From positions 40,593,738 through 40,657,737 of the forward strand of contig NC_052612.1 of NCBI RefSeq assembly GCF_016545825.1: a stretch of 64,000 nucleotides of DNA, given 5' to 3'. The notes beneath the pieces were generated by a model. That model saw only the letters and a program-made list of their open reading frames with translations. It ran no database searches and had not been told where the DNA came from. The DNA is from Eucalyptus grandis. Taxonomy: Eukaryota; Streptophyta; Magnoliopsida; Myrtales; Myrtaceae. Within the stretch, counting starts at the first letter, position 1, and every line of letters starts with the position of its first letter. This document shows, in pieces, positions 1 through 12,065 of the stretch. The position numbers were made by a program, and so were the translations under genes.

Positions 1-1945
1 AATTTTGGTAGGAAATTGCTAACACGTGGATGTTGTGATGCTGACGTTGAAATTTTTTTAAAAAATTTTAATTTTGTCTTTTTTCTTTTTTCCTTCTCTT
101 TTTTTTAAAAATATTTATTGTGCTCGGTAAGGGTCGCCATCATTAGTCATTGGGTGAGGGCTGTATTATGAGTAATTCTTATATGGAATATGCCTAATCT
201 TGAGCAATGCCAAAAGTTTTTAAGGATAAATTCTGCCCATCAGATCAAAATTAGCCTTTCGGTAGGAAAATGCTTGTCCGGACCCAATTGGACAAACTAG
301 CTACAACTGTGGAGAATTTCCTTCTCGAAAAATCATGCAGAATTTTGTAAAATAGGAAAATTAGGAAAAAAGAAAGGAAGAAAAATGGTAAATTACCAAA
401 AAATGTCGTAAACTTATTACACTTTTACCAATTCGGTCATAAATCTTTTAATTATAATAATTGAGTTATAAATATTTTTACATTTTGCTAATTGAGTTTA
501 TCTAGCCAATTTTGATAGAAAATTATTGACGTGGATGTCGGCTATCCTATATGACATGACTAATGCTGACGTGAAAATTCTTAAAATTTTAATTTTCTTT
601 TTCTTTTTTCCTTCTTTTCTTATTTTTATTATGGTCGGCAAGGATCATTGAACCCTCATCGGTCATTGGGCAAGAGCCATATTGTGAGTAATTCTTATAT
701 GGAATATGCATGATATTGAGCAATGCCAAAAGTTTTTAAGGATAAATTCCGCCCATCAAATCTAAAATAGCCTTTCCATAGGAAAACGCTTGTTTAGACC
801 CGATTCGATGGATCAGCTATAGCGGTAGAGGAATTCCTTCTTGAAAAATCATGTAAAATTCTGTAAAAAAGGAAAAATAGGAAAACAAAAAGAAAGAAAA
901 ATGGAGCATCACCAAAAAAGTCCTATACTTATTGCACTTTGGCTAATTTAGTTATAAACCTTTTAATTGTAATAATTGAGTTATAAACATTTTTACATTT
1001 TGCTAATTGAATTTATTTGATCAATTTTGGCAGAAAAATACTAATGTGGATATCAACCATCTTATACGATATGATTGATGCCAATGTGGAAATTTTTTTC
1101 TTTTTTCTTTCTTTTCTTATATTTATTGTAAATCGGCAAGGGTCGCTGAACCCTCATTGGAAATTGGGTGAGGGCCGTATTATGAGTAATTCTTATATGG
1201 AATATGCCTAATATTGAGCAATGCCAAAAGTTTTTAAGGATAAATTCCCCCCATCAAATCAAAATTAGCCTTTCGAAAGGAAAACGATTGTTCGAACCCG
1301 ATTCGATAGATTAGCTCTAGCTGTGGAGAGACTCCTTGAAAAGTCATGCAAAATTGTATAAAAAAAAAGAAGAAGAAAAATAGAAAAAAGAAAGAAAGAA
1401 AAATGGAAGAATTATCAAAAAAGTCATAAACTTATGCACTTTTACTAATTCAGTCATAATTTTTTTAATTATTGCCAATTGAGTATATCCGGTTAATTTT
1501 TGTAGGAATTTGCTAATGTGGATGCTAACCGTTCTATGTGACACATCAAATGCTAATGTGGAAATTTTTCAAATTTTTTCAATTTTTTTAATTTTTAATT
1601 TTTTCCTTCTTTTCTTATATTTATTGTGGTCGGCAAGGGTCGTCGAACCCTTGCTTGCTAATTAAGAGAGGACCATGGAGGGTTTGGCAACCCTCATAGG
1701 CCACAATAAATATAAGAAAAGAAGGAAAAAAATTAAAAATTAAAAAAAAAAAATTTATGTACGTTAGTATTAATAGTGTAAAGAATGATAACTATAGTCC
1801 ACGCCAAAGCAACTTTTTGCTAAAATTAATTAGATAGACTCAATTGGTAAAATGTAAAAAATTTAAAATTTAATTAATATAATTTAAAATATTTATAATT
1901 GAATTGATAAAAATATAATATATTTAAATCTTTTTGGTAACTCGT
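1..1945. repeat. Tandem ~500-bp AT-rich repeat with an inverted 3' arm
   Basis: Three successive copies of a roughly 500-bp unit are visible. The shared landmark 'agtaattcttatatggaata' recurs at 171, 687 and 1185, so the spacing is 516 and 498 bp. A fourth, partial unit starts near 1490. Each unit has a T-rich tract, a 'cggcaagggtcg' segment and a 'cataaa..ttttaatt' segment. The stretch at about 1810-1940 reads as the reverse complement of the 'taattgagtt..aaacttattgcac' part, and 1600-1740 is a palindrome around position ~1668. The block is therefore a tandem array with one inverted arm, like a fold-back or MITE element. It carries no credible gene. The left end runs off the window. Confidence 0.75.
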
Positions 1946-2114
1946 ACAAAAAAAAGAATCAGCACAAAGAAAAGGAGTTTTGATTTCACTCCCGCTCAAA
2001 TGGCCAGGCCTCACTACAAATAAACGATCAACTGCTTTTTAAATATTGAAAGCTCTCCACCTGGAGCGACTGTGAGAGAAGGAGAGATCGACACCACCTT
2101 CGCCGCCGACAAAA

Positions 2115-5100
2115 ATGGAGTTCCCATTTGGTCATCACACCCACCGAAACCACCAGAGAGGCGGCGATGGCGGCAGCAACGACTTCACCTTGGCCCTGCC
2201 TCCACCATCCGATGTGTACCACACTTCACACTCACCTCCCCCGTCTCTGCCTCAGGACGATTTCACCTCCAGTTACTCCTCCCCCTACCCGCCACCGCCT
2301 CAAAAATTTTCTCAAGGATCAAGTGAGTACTTGATAACTCTATAAAAATAGAGTTATTTTACCTATTTTATGCAACCATTAATGCAATATTTATGAGAAA
2401 ATATTTGGATTTCCTTATGATTATTTGAATTTTTCTTGTTTATGCATAATAATGAGATATGGAGAGGATAAGGAAAATAATGTCAACTATCAGGAATTCA
2501 AATAAATAAAAAAAGCAATGGAAGATAGATATCAAATTATGAAATTTTGATTTTGTTCCCTAATGTTATCTGTAAGCGTTGGGAGATAGATATTTTGGAT
2601 CTCCTATAAATAGGAGAACATGGAGAGAGAATTTTTTTTTATTAGATCGTTTTTCATTCTTCTGAGAGTTTTTCAAGTATTTTGAAGAGAAGATAAAAGT
2701 AGTGATAGAATTCTTGTCTTTTGATTTAAGATGCTGGGTTTGATCTATATTTTAATTTTTCCTTCTACTATGTTCTATTTTTTTTTTTTTTTTTTTTTTT
2801 TTTTGTTAGGACATAGCCTAACCATGATAATGTGAATTTCATGATTTTTATGTTTTATAATTAATTTTATTCATGTGAGTTATATATTATTGTGCTTAAT
2901 GCTTCTGAGTGACTGGCCACCACTTGAATGATTTGATATATATGTTTGAAACTGAGTAGTGATAATATACAATTGCTTATTATAATATATAAATATGAAT
3001 TAAACGTGGATAGAGATATACCGTGTTATTTGTGTAGCAAGTGATCGAAAAGACTTATTGTAAGTCGGGAATATTCATAAGTTTTTAATGCACTCATGTT
3101 TATTTTAATTCACATAGAGATATAGTGGATTAATAAGCTAAGTAGGTTTGCTATACCTAGAGATAGGATAGTAAATAGATTAGGAAATTTCACTATCACA
3201 TGTTTGATATCGTTCTTATCCACAATAATCTAAAATTCATATCTAGTAATTATGATGAAATCGGATGTTTTAACATATTTATCTAATCGATTTACTGCAT
3301 TTAATTTACAAATTTCGTTTTTAATTTATTCTTAATTATATTTTGATATGTTTAATAAATTTTAGAATTAGTCTATTTTAAGTATTTAATTGATTTATTA
3401 ATTATCGATCTCCGTGGGAACGATACTTTTTTTCATCATTATATTACTTGTTTGACGTGCACTTGCGTTTAGGATTTTACAAACAATACTCCGAATGCCC
3501 GCCGCCGCCCCCACCGCCTGAGCCCGTAGCTCACGAGGTCGATGAGCTGAGAGAGACCCACCATTCTCCTCGCCTCCGTTTTCCTTCTTTCCTCCGTCGT
3601 TGCACCTGGCAACAGTCTGACTCTGGCCCCGCTGATGCTGCTTCCATCGGTGAAGCTTTCGGCTCTTATTTCGCCAACAAGCCCGCTTACAAAGTGTATT
3701 GCAAGACAGAACCCAAGTATTCTCTCCACTATATGGGACTCAAAAGTCATTCTTGCACCCTCTGACCCCAGTGATCATTATCAAGTATGTTGTTTTGCTT
3801 TGCTTTGCTAGTCACCCTCGAATCTTTTAGGTTCTGTTGAAATTTTTCAAGTTGATGGCTTTTTAATGGGTTTTCGTTTGATTTGCCTAATTTGAGCATT
3901 TCTGAGCTTGTTTGACAGTTTTGTTCGTTGTGTGAGTGATGGTCTTTTATTCTTTAATTCTTATAATGATGTGGATTGGCTTGTGTGATTTGATTTGTTC
4001 AGAAATGGTACTAGGATGAGAAGTTCAGCACCAGAGTTAAGGATGAAGAGGGTTCTCCCTGCTTTTCTCTGGTTAACATGGCCACTGGTGAGGCCATCAA
4101 GCACTCTGTTGGAGCCTCTCACCCGGTAAGTCCGTATCTCTAGATATTCAAAGTTGAAACCTCTGCAATTATAGGATATCTTTGTGAGCTGCAATTAAGA
4201 TAGCAGAATGATCCATTTGCATAATCTGGGCTGTAGAGCAGAATAAAAGCTCGTGAGACTAGTCGTAAGCCAAGTATCACTTGTGTGCGAGTTATATTTC
4301 GGTGACCGTGATACTTTAGATCATAAGAACGTGGTCAATCTCATTGGTCAACAGCGCTGTCAAATTTGTTCTCCTTGCACGAGCAAAAGAAGATTGCGGT
4401 CTTACAATTGTTATCAGCTCCAATAGCCAGGAATCATGACTATGGGAGTTGCCTTTTATCGACTTGCATGACGAACTTTGGAAAGTCAGGCGTTGGTTTG
4501 CTCAAATTACTGGTCATTCCCTTGAGCTGCTGCGTAACTTCTGAATTATCATATTTCTGAACTTGCCTAGATTCTGTAACTTCACGAACTGAAGTGTGTC
4601 ATTCTCTAATTACTTTAGTTTTTGAATGACAAACAAACTGAGGTTAGTGTCAAAAGGGCTCATTGTAAGCTATATCTGAACAATTGTTCATCTTTGGTTC
4701 GATTGTTGTTGCCATGATCCTCTGCTTTGGTTTCATTTTTTGATTGCTAACTGTTAGACTGGTTGTGGTTCCAAAAGAACTCTTCTCGTGGCCTAATTCC
4801 GTTTTTTGTTCTGGCTACCATTTTAGTACCTTTTTAACTGCCTTAAAAAGGTCGACCACACTCTAAAATATCTTTCATCTTTTGTGAAAAAGCTTGTTTG
4901 CACTGAGCCTTCACTTTCGTTTCCTCAACTTGACCTTCATCTCGACTTGTGTATTTTTTGAGCCAATCGTTGGGTTTGGTTCGGTTCAACTCCAAGAGGT
5001 TCCCACGATTTGTTCATACTGCATGCTTCCTCAACAGAAAATGGACAGAGCGTTGATATACATTTCGGATTAGGATATATACACCTTGTAATCATACATT

Positions 5101-5483
5101 ATTGAGGGACAGACCCACTTTAAAGTCCAAGTAAGTAGGAACAGCTTAATTTAAGCCTCAGCTCTCTGAAAATATTGTTGGTATCAGAGCTGCAGATATT
5201 CGTCGGATCTCAGATTTGCACTTTCGGTAATCTGCAGGTGCAGCTGGTACCCTATAATCCAGAGCAGCTTGATGAATCTGTTCTGTGGACAGAGAGCAAG
5301 GACCTTGGCTATGGTTACAGAGCCGTAAGGATGGTTAACAATGTTCGCCTGAATCTGGATGCTTTTCACGGTGACAAGAAATCCGGAGGCGTCCATGATG
5401 GCACAACCATTGTGCTCTGGCAGTGGAATAAAGGAGATAACCAGAGATGGAAGATCACACCGTATCGCAGAGCAGAGGAATGA
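2115..5483 (+). pseudogene. EULS3: EULS3-type lectin, copy 1 (broken)
   Basis: This is a relic of a Euonymus-lectin-domain (EUL) protein. Its parts align with the three intact-looking neighbours: leader 2115-2331 (MEFPFGHHTH, then VYHTSHSPPP), leader remainder and domain start about 3486-3784, exon 2 at 4003-4125, and exon 3 at 5238-5483. Four defects are visible. A 1154-bp LTR-like insertion sits inside exon 1. One extra base near 3725 shifts the frame just after KTEPKYSL. Exon 2 begins KWY and then reads TAG where the paralogs have AAG. About 17 bp covering the splice donor at the end of exon 3 is missing. The His/Gly-rich leader is also shorter than in the other copies. Exon 3 itself still reads well (YNPEQLDESVLWTESKDLGY). 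I regard it as non-functional. A transcript of the 3' part cannot be excluded. Confidence 0.85.
2332..3485. mobile_element. Solo-LTR-like insertion in lectin copy 1
   Basis: The insert begins TGATAACTCT and ends ACAAACA, so it has the TG..CA termini of an LTR. It is flanked by GTACT (2327-2331) and ATACT (3486-3490), a 5-bp duplication with one mismatch. The uninterrupted paralogs read GAGTACTC at this point. A poly-T tract lies at about 2770-2804. The segment 'gatctccgtgggaacgatac' about 75 bp before the right end resembles a motif I recall near the ends of large plant LTRs; that is memory, not a search. There is no coding content, no second LTR and no primer-binding site, so a solo LTR fits best. 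Confidence 0.65.
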
Positions 5484-5716
5484 CCAACCTTCTTGCGACT
5501 TGCCACTTGTTTCTTCGTCTTTCATTTCTGAACTATTCCATTTTGACGGTTGATGCAGAACAAAACATGGGGGCAGAGTTCCTGAATTTGGATGTTGCGT
5601 CTTACTTGCAGGATACGCGGTTTGGTGGAATGTTATGCTTCCGTGCGAGTTCGTGTAGTGATCTCGAATACTGCTTGTATCGCCATGTGTGATTAAGATT
5701 TGATTACTCCTGTGTA
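5484..5716 (+). other. 3' remnant of lectin copy 1
   Basis: This stretch aligns with the 3' untranslated region of the other three lectin copies: 'gttgatgcagaa', 'cctgaatttgga', and a 'tccatgtgtgattaag'-like end. Nothing else is seen in it. Confidence 0.6.
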
Positions 5717-7180
5717 TTACTTTGGCCTTGTAGATGAGTAATCCTCTGCACTAAGCTGTTTTAGATGTTGCTCGTGATAGGATCGGTATTTCGCCGACAT
5801 CATACCGACCATCAGACTGAAAGGATCAGTATCAACCTCCATTTTGCCTTTTATCTTTCTCATCGGCACCCTTGATCTTCCCTTGACGAATAGCCTCCCG
5901 GATCGTTCGCCTAAAAACAATACAATTGGCTGTGTTATGACCCCATTAATGGTGTCACTTACGATATCTTTGGTTAGCCATTCCTTCGTTATCGGATGGT
6001 CTGACCTCCGGTTAATTTTGTGAGAGACCATCCTTTAAAAGTAAACAAGATATTTCATCCAATTTCGTTACATCGAATGAATATCTCTGAGTATCTTTTG
6101 CCGTAGCTCTAATGGTTTCTTTAACTCGGGCTTGTTTCAAGGCTTGACAAACATATGGTTTGTTGAGCATCATTTTGGCCATAATTGTTTTAATGGCCTC
6201 ATCTTGGTCGATTTCATTGTAAGAATCATCTTTACCTTCAGCCAAAGCCACATTGTTTTATAATCTTTAAATGGCTTTTCATCCTTTTATTTTTGGAGAT
6301 TCTCATATTTTGCTGCACTTGTTGTTAATGAAAACAAATCAGTGAACTTTTGGCCCTCAAGTCGATCTCTCAAGGAAAATGTCAAGCCATTTAACGGTAG
6401 GTCGGGAATTTCCTTTTTATTTAGAGAAACAATCATCGATTCCTTAATTTCTTGAATTTGAGCGTTGTATTGGTCTACCGTCTCATTATTACATTGTCTA
6501 ATGCTGGCTAAATTTGATTTCGTCACCTTAAAGACCGTTCTGTAAAATTGGCCATGAAATCGACTTTGCATCTCATTCCAACTATGAACAGATTTTGCCA
6601 GTAAGCTGGCAAACCAAGTGAAGGCCGTCTATGACGATGACAAAGGAAATAGCCTTAATTTCATATGGCCATCTTCGCATCACCACATTATGTTGTAAAT
6701 TTATTAATGTGTTCTATTTTTGACTAATCGTACTCACCAATGAACACGCCGTAGCAAAGTATTTTGTAATCCTTCAATTATTAGAGATTATCAACCCAAT
6801 CAGGGTATGGTTTCTAATACATCGGCCTAGCAACTCCTCCATCGAGGTAGATGTGCCGCATCACCACTCCGGCAGTTTGTTGTGCTCTTAGGTATTCTCT
6901 ACCTACCCACTTGCATTGGTTTCGTGTATAGGTACCCTCTTGTCAAAGGTCATGCACTCATCTCTATCAGGATCCTATGCCTATAAGAACTAACCATTCT
7001 ACCCCTTGGCAGGGAGGGCAGCCTTGCCAAATAATCCATTAGCAATTGAGGTCGATATGGCACGTACTGTGCAATTTTGGTGGAATCACAAAGTCGATAT
7101 TTATGACACGTTTGGTAACCATTCTGTTTCAAGAATAATATTTTTATTATATTCCCGAACGAGTTTCTGAGCATTTAAAA
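5717..7180 (-). mobile_element. Ty3/gypsy-like gag remnant
   Basis: Read on the minus strand, this contains pieces of a retrotransposon gag domain in broken frames. A segment at 6571-6287 has the family pattern FHGQFYRT, then RQ..ETVDQY, then GL.FSLRDRLEG. Just upstream on the same strand come the codons for SVHSWNEM. Further minus-strand open stretches (6251-6012, 6031-5717) continue it with stops and frame changes. No protease, reverse transcriptase or LTR pair was recognised, so it is a truncated and decayed copy. It lies tail-to-tail with lectin copy 1. The gag assignment rests on motif memory. Confidence 0.6.
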
Positions 7181-7289
7181 GTGTTTAATAATAGCCCAAA
7201 ATTTCTAATTCTGGAATATAAATACATTTGGTAGGACTCTTAAAATTTCTAGCTCAAAATATTTTCTTTTAATTTTTTAATAATTTTAT

Positions 7290-7900
7290 TACATTTTATC
7301 TTCTTTCCTTTTTTTTTTTTTCCTTTTCTCTTCTCTCCTACCTTTAGTTGTTGACCATGGCCAGTGACCAACCAAATGAGGGCCGACAACCTCTTTGTAA
7401 TGTTGTTGACCCCCGGCAAGGCTCGACCTCATTGGGCCATTGCCAGGTCGACATTGCCCAACCAAGGCAAGGGCAACCTAATGATGACCTGGCAAGGCTC
7501 TAGGCGAGGTCAACCTTGCTCGAATTTGGTGAGGCCAAGCTTGCTTAGCTATTGGTGAGGTCGAGTTCGTGCCTGCTGGGCAAGGCTGGTAAAAGCTAAG
7601 CCTTGTAATGGCCAAGCAAGTCTTCGACGAGCTCATTGGACCTCGTTCAGCCTGGTCGCTGGCAATGGTGTGGTGATTGGCGAGCGATGGTGGCCAATGA
7701 TTGACTGGGAGGAAGAGAAAAAAAAAAAGAAGGAAAAGAGAAAAGAAGAAAAAAATGAGTTGGTTTGATTCTAAAGTTATTCTCGAGAATAAAAAAATAA
7801 TTTTTTTCTATTATTTGATTTTGTTTCAAATCTATTCCCGAAAAAATAAAAAATTTATCAAAAAATTATATTATTTTTTATTTTAAAAAATAAAAGAATA
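7290..7900. repeat. Low-complexity repeat, 'ggccaagg'-type core with T/A-rich arms
   Basis: A pyrimidine tract (7310-7345), a GC-rich core rich in 'ggcaaggc', 'ggtcga' and 'ccaagc', and then an A/G-rich tract (about 7705-7760) form a pyrimidine-core-purine layout. The core resembles that of the fold-back element at 46.5-47.2 kb ('ggccatgg', 'accaac', 'ggccaagg'). Short open frames cross it but none looks like a protein. It is probably a non-autonomous element. Confidence 0.45.
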
Positions 7901-8573
7901 AAATCGGATATTATTTAATCGGTTGGTAGACAAACCATCAATCGATTCGCTGTTCCACCAAGTGGTGGAATAAGATTATGGCCTAGCATTATCCCCATTA
8001 AATGCTGGCCTTACTGGCCTTTGATTTTCAATATTCGCCTAAGGTTTTAATTGTCCCGGTATAAAGCCCATCTTTTTGCTCATGGTCCACTTATACCTTC
8101 CCCAAGTTGCAATCCGAGTCTCTTTTGCATCGCAAAGAGAAATCGACAGTAGAGCACGTGGACCATCCCTCGTCAAAAGATCTCTTATCTAAAACTTAAA
8201 CGTTAATTATAAATATCGTACGTTTCATTTATGACTCGAGACATTATTGCTTTTCATAATGTCTTTAGCTCATCGAATTAAAATTAGCCTTTCGGATCAA
8301 ATAAACTACAGCCGTTGATCTCATGGGATTCGTACACATCGATACATTGATATGAAGGGAGAAATTCCTGTGCTTAGCTTTTGCAAATCCCAAAAAGGTG
8401 AAAAAAAGGGGAAAAGAAAAGAAAAAAGGAAAAAGAATCTGCACAAAGAAAGAGGACGTTACTCATCCCTTCGGACAGTCAGGCCTCAACCTCAGATCAA
8501 ACGATCAACTGCTGTTCAGACATCAAAAAGCTCTCCCACTTTGATCGACAGATCGACACCGACCCCGACGGAA
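7901..8573 (+). promoter_or_regulatory. Upstream region of lectin copy 2, with G-box
   Basis: A perfect CACGTG lies at 8155-8160, 414 bp before the copy 2 ATG. The 150 bp around it ('ttttgctcatggtccactt', 'cccaagttgca', 'agagcacgtgg') align with segments far upstream of copies 3 and 4, so this is an inherited promoter block. CACGTG is the core of ABA- and light-response elements bound by bZIP and bHLH factors. No clear TATA box was found. The end (8340-8573) is a purine-rich leader. Confidence 0.45.
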
Positions 8574-11006
8574 ATGGAGTACCCGTCCGGTCATCACTCC
8601 CACCGACACCACCGGAGAGACGACGACGACGACGACGGCGGATCTCCACGAAACCGGCCCTTCCCGCCGCCCGGATCCGCCCTCCCGCCCGACTTCTACG
8701 GCCAGCCTCCTCCTCCCCGCCCGCCCTTCTACGGCGGCGGCCGCGACGACGACTTCGGCCCGCCCCCGCCTCCGCGGTCCAACGTGTACCACACCTCGCA
8801 CTCGGCTCCCCCGCCCGATTACCCTCCGCCCGGGGACGATTTCGCCTCCGGTTATCCTCCACCGCCTCAGAGGTTTTTTCAAGGATCGGCCGAGTACTCC
8901 GATTACGCCGCCGCCGCCGCCGCCGTCGGCGACCGTCGAGCACGTGGCTCACAAGGTCGATGAGCCGAGCGAGACCGGCCACCATTCTTACCGCCCCCAT
9001 CTGCCTTCTTTCCTCCATCATCACACCCAGCACCAGTCTGAATATGATCCCGCCGATGCTGCTGATGCTTCCGGTGGCGGAACTCTCGGCTCTTATTTCG
9101 CCAACAAGCCCACATACAAAGTTTACTGCAAGGCCGAGCCCAATTATTCTCTCACCATTAGGGACTCAAAAGTCATTCTTGCACCCTCCGACTCCAGCGA
9201 TCCTTATCAAGTATGTTGTTTTGCTTTGCCTTTCGCCTGTCACCCTCGAATCTTGGTCTTTGGTTCTGTTGGATACTTTCAAGTTGATGGCTTTTTCATG
9301 TGGGTTTGGTTTGATCTACCTAATTTGAGCGTTTCTGAGCTTGTCTGAGTGTTGTTTGTCAGCTTTGTTCGTTATGTGAGTGATGTTTTTTATTCTTCAA
9401 TTCTTTTAATGATGTGGAGTGGCTTGTATGATTTGATTGCTTCAGAAATGGTACAAGGATGAGAAGTTCAGCACCAGAGTTAAGGATGAAGACGGGTTTC
9501 CCTGCTTTTCTCTGGTTAACAAGGCCACTGGTGAGGCCATCAAGCACTCTGTCGGAGCCTCTCACCCAGTAAGTTTTTCTCTCTAGATATTCAAATCCGA
9601 AACCTCTGCAATTATAGGATATCTGTGCGAGCTGCAATTAGAATAGGAAAAATGATCTATTGGGCTGTAGAGTAGAAGAAAAGCTTGTGAGACTAGTCAT
9701 AAGCCAACTATCATTTGCGTGCGAGTTATATCTCAGTGACCATGATACTTTAGCTCATCCAAACGTGGTCAATCTCATTGGTCAACAAAGCTCTCAAGTT
9801 TGTTCTCCTTGGGCAAGCAAAAGAAGATTGCGGTCTTACAATTATTATTGGCTCCAATAGCTGGGAATCATGACTATGGGTGTTGCCTTGTATCAACTTG
9901 CATGATGAACTTTGGAAATTTAGGCGTTAATTTTGATCAAATTACTAGTCATTCGCTTTAGCTGCTGTGTGATTTCCAAATTATAATTTTTCTGAACTTG
10001 TCATTGTCTAAGTTTCCCTAGAATTTGAATGTCATTGAAACTGAGGTTAGTCTCAAAATGGCTCATTGTATGCTAAACAGTTGTTTATCTTCTGTTCAAT
10101 TGTTATCGCAATGATCCTCTGCTTTGGTTCAATTCTCAGCGACTAATTGTTAGACTGGTTGTGGTTCTGAAAGAATTCTTCTTGTGGCATAATTCCATTT
10201 TTTCTTCTGGCTATCATCTTAGTACCTTTTTTACTGCCTGATCATTGTCTTGCGTTTTTGCCTTTATGAGTGCTAACTTGGACACTACTGAAAAGGCCGA
10301 CCGCACTCTAAAGTTGGCAATATCTTTCAGCTTTTGTGTAAAAGCTTGTTTGCACTGAGTGTTCACTTTCGTCGCCTCAACCTGGGCTTCATCTCGACAT
10401 GTTTTTTTGAGCCAATTGCAGTTTGGTTCAACTATTAGAGGTTCCCAAGATTTGTTTATACTGCATGCTTCCTCACCAGAAGATGGACAAAGGGTTGATA
10501 TATATTTGGATTAGGATATATGCACATTGTAACTAGACCTTAGTGAGGGGCAGAGCCACTTTGAAGTCCAATAAACCGCTTAACTTAAGCCTTAGTTAGC
10601 TCTCTAAATAATGTCGGTATCAGAGCTGCAGATTTTTGTCAGATCTAAGATCTGCAATTTTGGTAATCTGCAGGTGCAGCTGGTATCCTATAATCCAGAG
10701 CAGCTTGATGCATCTGTTCTGTGGACAGCGGGCAAGGTCCTAGACGATGGTTACAGAACCGTTAGGATGGTTAACAACGTTCGCCTGAATCTGGATGCTT
10801 TTCATGCTGACGCAAAATCCGGAGGCGTCCATGATGGCACAACTATTGTGCTCTGGCAGTGGAACAAAGGAGATAATCAGAGATGGAAGATCACCCCATA
10901 CTGTAAGTTTCTTAGATGCAGAGGAGAGGAATAACCTTCTTGCGACTTGCCACTTGTTTCTTTGTCTTTCATTTCTGAACTATACCCTTTGATGGTTGAT
11001 GCAGAA
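8574..11006 (+). CDS. EULS3: EULS3-type lectin, copy 2, with apparent frameshift
   Basis: This encodes a nucleocytoplasmic carbohydrate-binding protein of the Euonymus-lectin family; the Arabidopsis member EULS3 is stress- and ABA-linked. The ATG at 8574 opens MEYPSGHHSHRHHRR and a Pro/Gly-rich leader with SNVYHTSHSA. Exon 1 ends at 9210, exon 2 is 9446-9568 (starts KWYKDEKFSTRV, ends GASHP), and exon 3 is 10674-10902 (YNPEQLDASVLW, then HDGTTIVLWQWNKGDNQRWK). Splicing to 11005 makes a TAA stop at the junction after ITPY. Reading through the donor adds CKFLRCRGEE and stops at 10934. The EUL domain is complete with its terminal Q.W motif. The oddity is at about 8905-8930: the start frame runs into AAAAAA and then GSQGR-stop, while the lectin frame reads PPPPP through the same GCC run. 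That is one extra or two missing bases. Either the copy is damaged or the GC-rich run is misread. Confidence 0.75.
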
Positions 11007-12065
11007 TACACGGGGGAAGAGTACCTGAATTTGGAGGTTGCGTCTTATTTGCAGGATATGCAGTTTGGTGGATTGTTGTGCTTCCATGTGAGTTTGTGTT
11101 GTGATCTCGGATATTGGTTGTATCTCCATGTGTGATTAAGACTTGACTACTTTTGCGTATTACTTTCACTTTGGATGTTATAGTGTTATCATTCTGTGTG
11201 TTATTACTCCGCAGACTATATACATGCTTTGTGAATTAGTAATCCTCTGCATTAAGCTGTTTTAGATGTTGCTCGTGAAGATAGATATACTAAGTGATGT
11301 AGTCCTACGAGTGCGAGAAGAGCATGCTCTCATGCTTCCATGTGCTGCTGCACCACAAAGCGGCATGCCGAAGCAACAAATATGACGAGCAGCAGTTGAA
11401 TTTTACAGCTGCTGCCAGTTTCTGTGAAATTGATCATGTTGAGCGTTTTCTCAGCTGACTCGTGGAATCATATGTAGCTTCTTCTCAACAGAAGCACATT
11501 CGGCCTCGAGGAATCGGCTTTCTGCAAAAAAAGAAAAAGCTTGTCAATTCAAGTAAGCTTATTTTCATCCTTCTAAGCATGTCACTGCTTTGGGATTAAA
11601 ATTACCTTCTGCAGCTCCTCATCTGCTGTTGCAAAGCGCAACGCAAAAAGTTCTCACACCCTTCAATTTGCACATACTGATGCATAGAAGACAATAATGG
11701 ATAGATCGAAGAACGAGCATGAGCGTATGAAAGAAAGTGCACTAACTAATCAGAGTACGTATACAAACGAAAGGGATAGGGAAAACCTCTCCGGAGTTCC
11801 TTTTAGCCATTTCTTGATGCGGGACGTGCCATAAATGTGGCCAATAACGGCATCGACTACGCATCTAATTCCACACCAATAGTACCTTTCGAGTGATCTG
11901 AGTTCTGGTACAGTGGAAAGAGCAGAGGATGGGAAAACATACAGATGCGATGATCGTCATCGTTGGTCCAAGCGTTCGCACATATAGAGCAAAAGACACC
12001 GTAGGTCTCGCCCCGATTGCACTAGCTGACCTTAGAATCATTGCCACGGGCGACCCCAGATCCAC
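11007..12065. other. 3' region of copy 2 and intergenic, with minus-strand coding-like patches
   Basis: Up to about 11400 the sequence matches the 3' regions of copies 3 and 4. Beyond it, the minus strand holds short open stretches bounded by splice-like signals: 12067-11943 (VDLGSPVAMILRSASAIGAR..) and 11904-11790 (RYYWCGIRCVVDAVIGHIYG..). Their reading phases do not join across the obvious GT..AG borders. I cannot assign a family. They may be the decayed end of the acidic-repeat gene that follows on the same strand. Confidence 0.3.
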
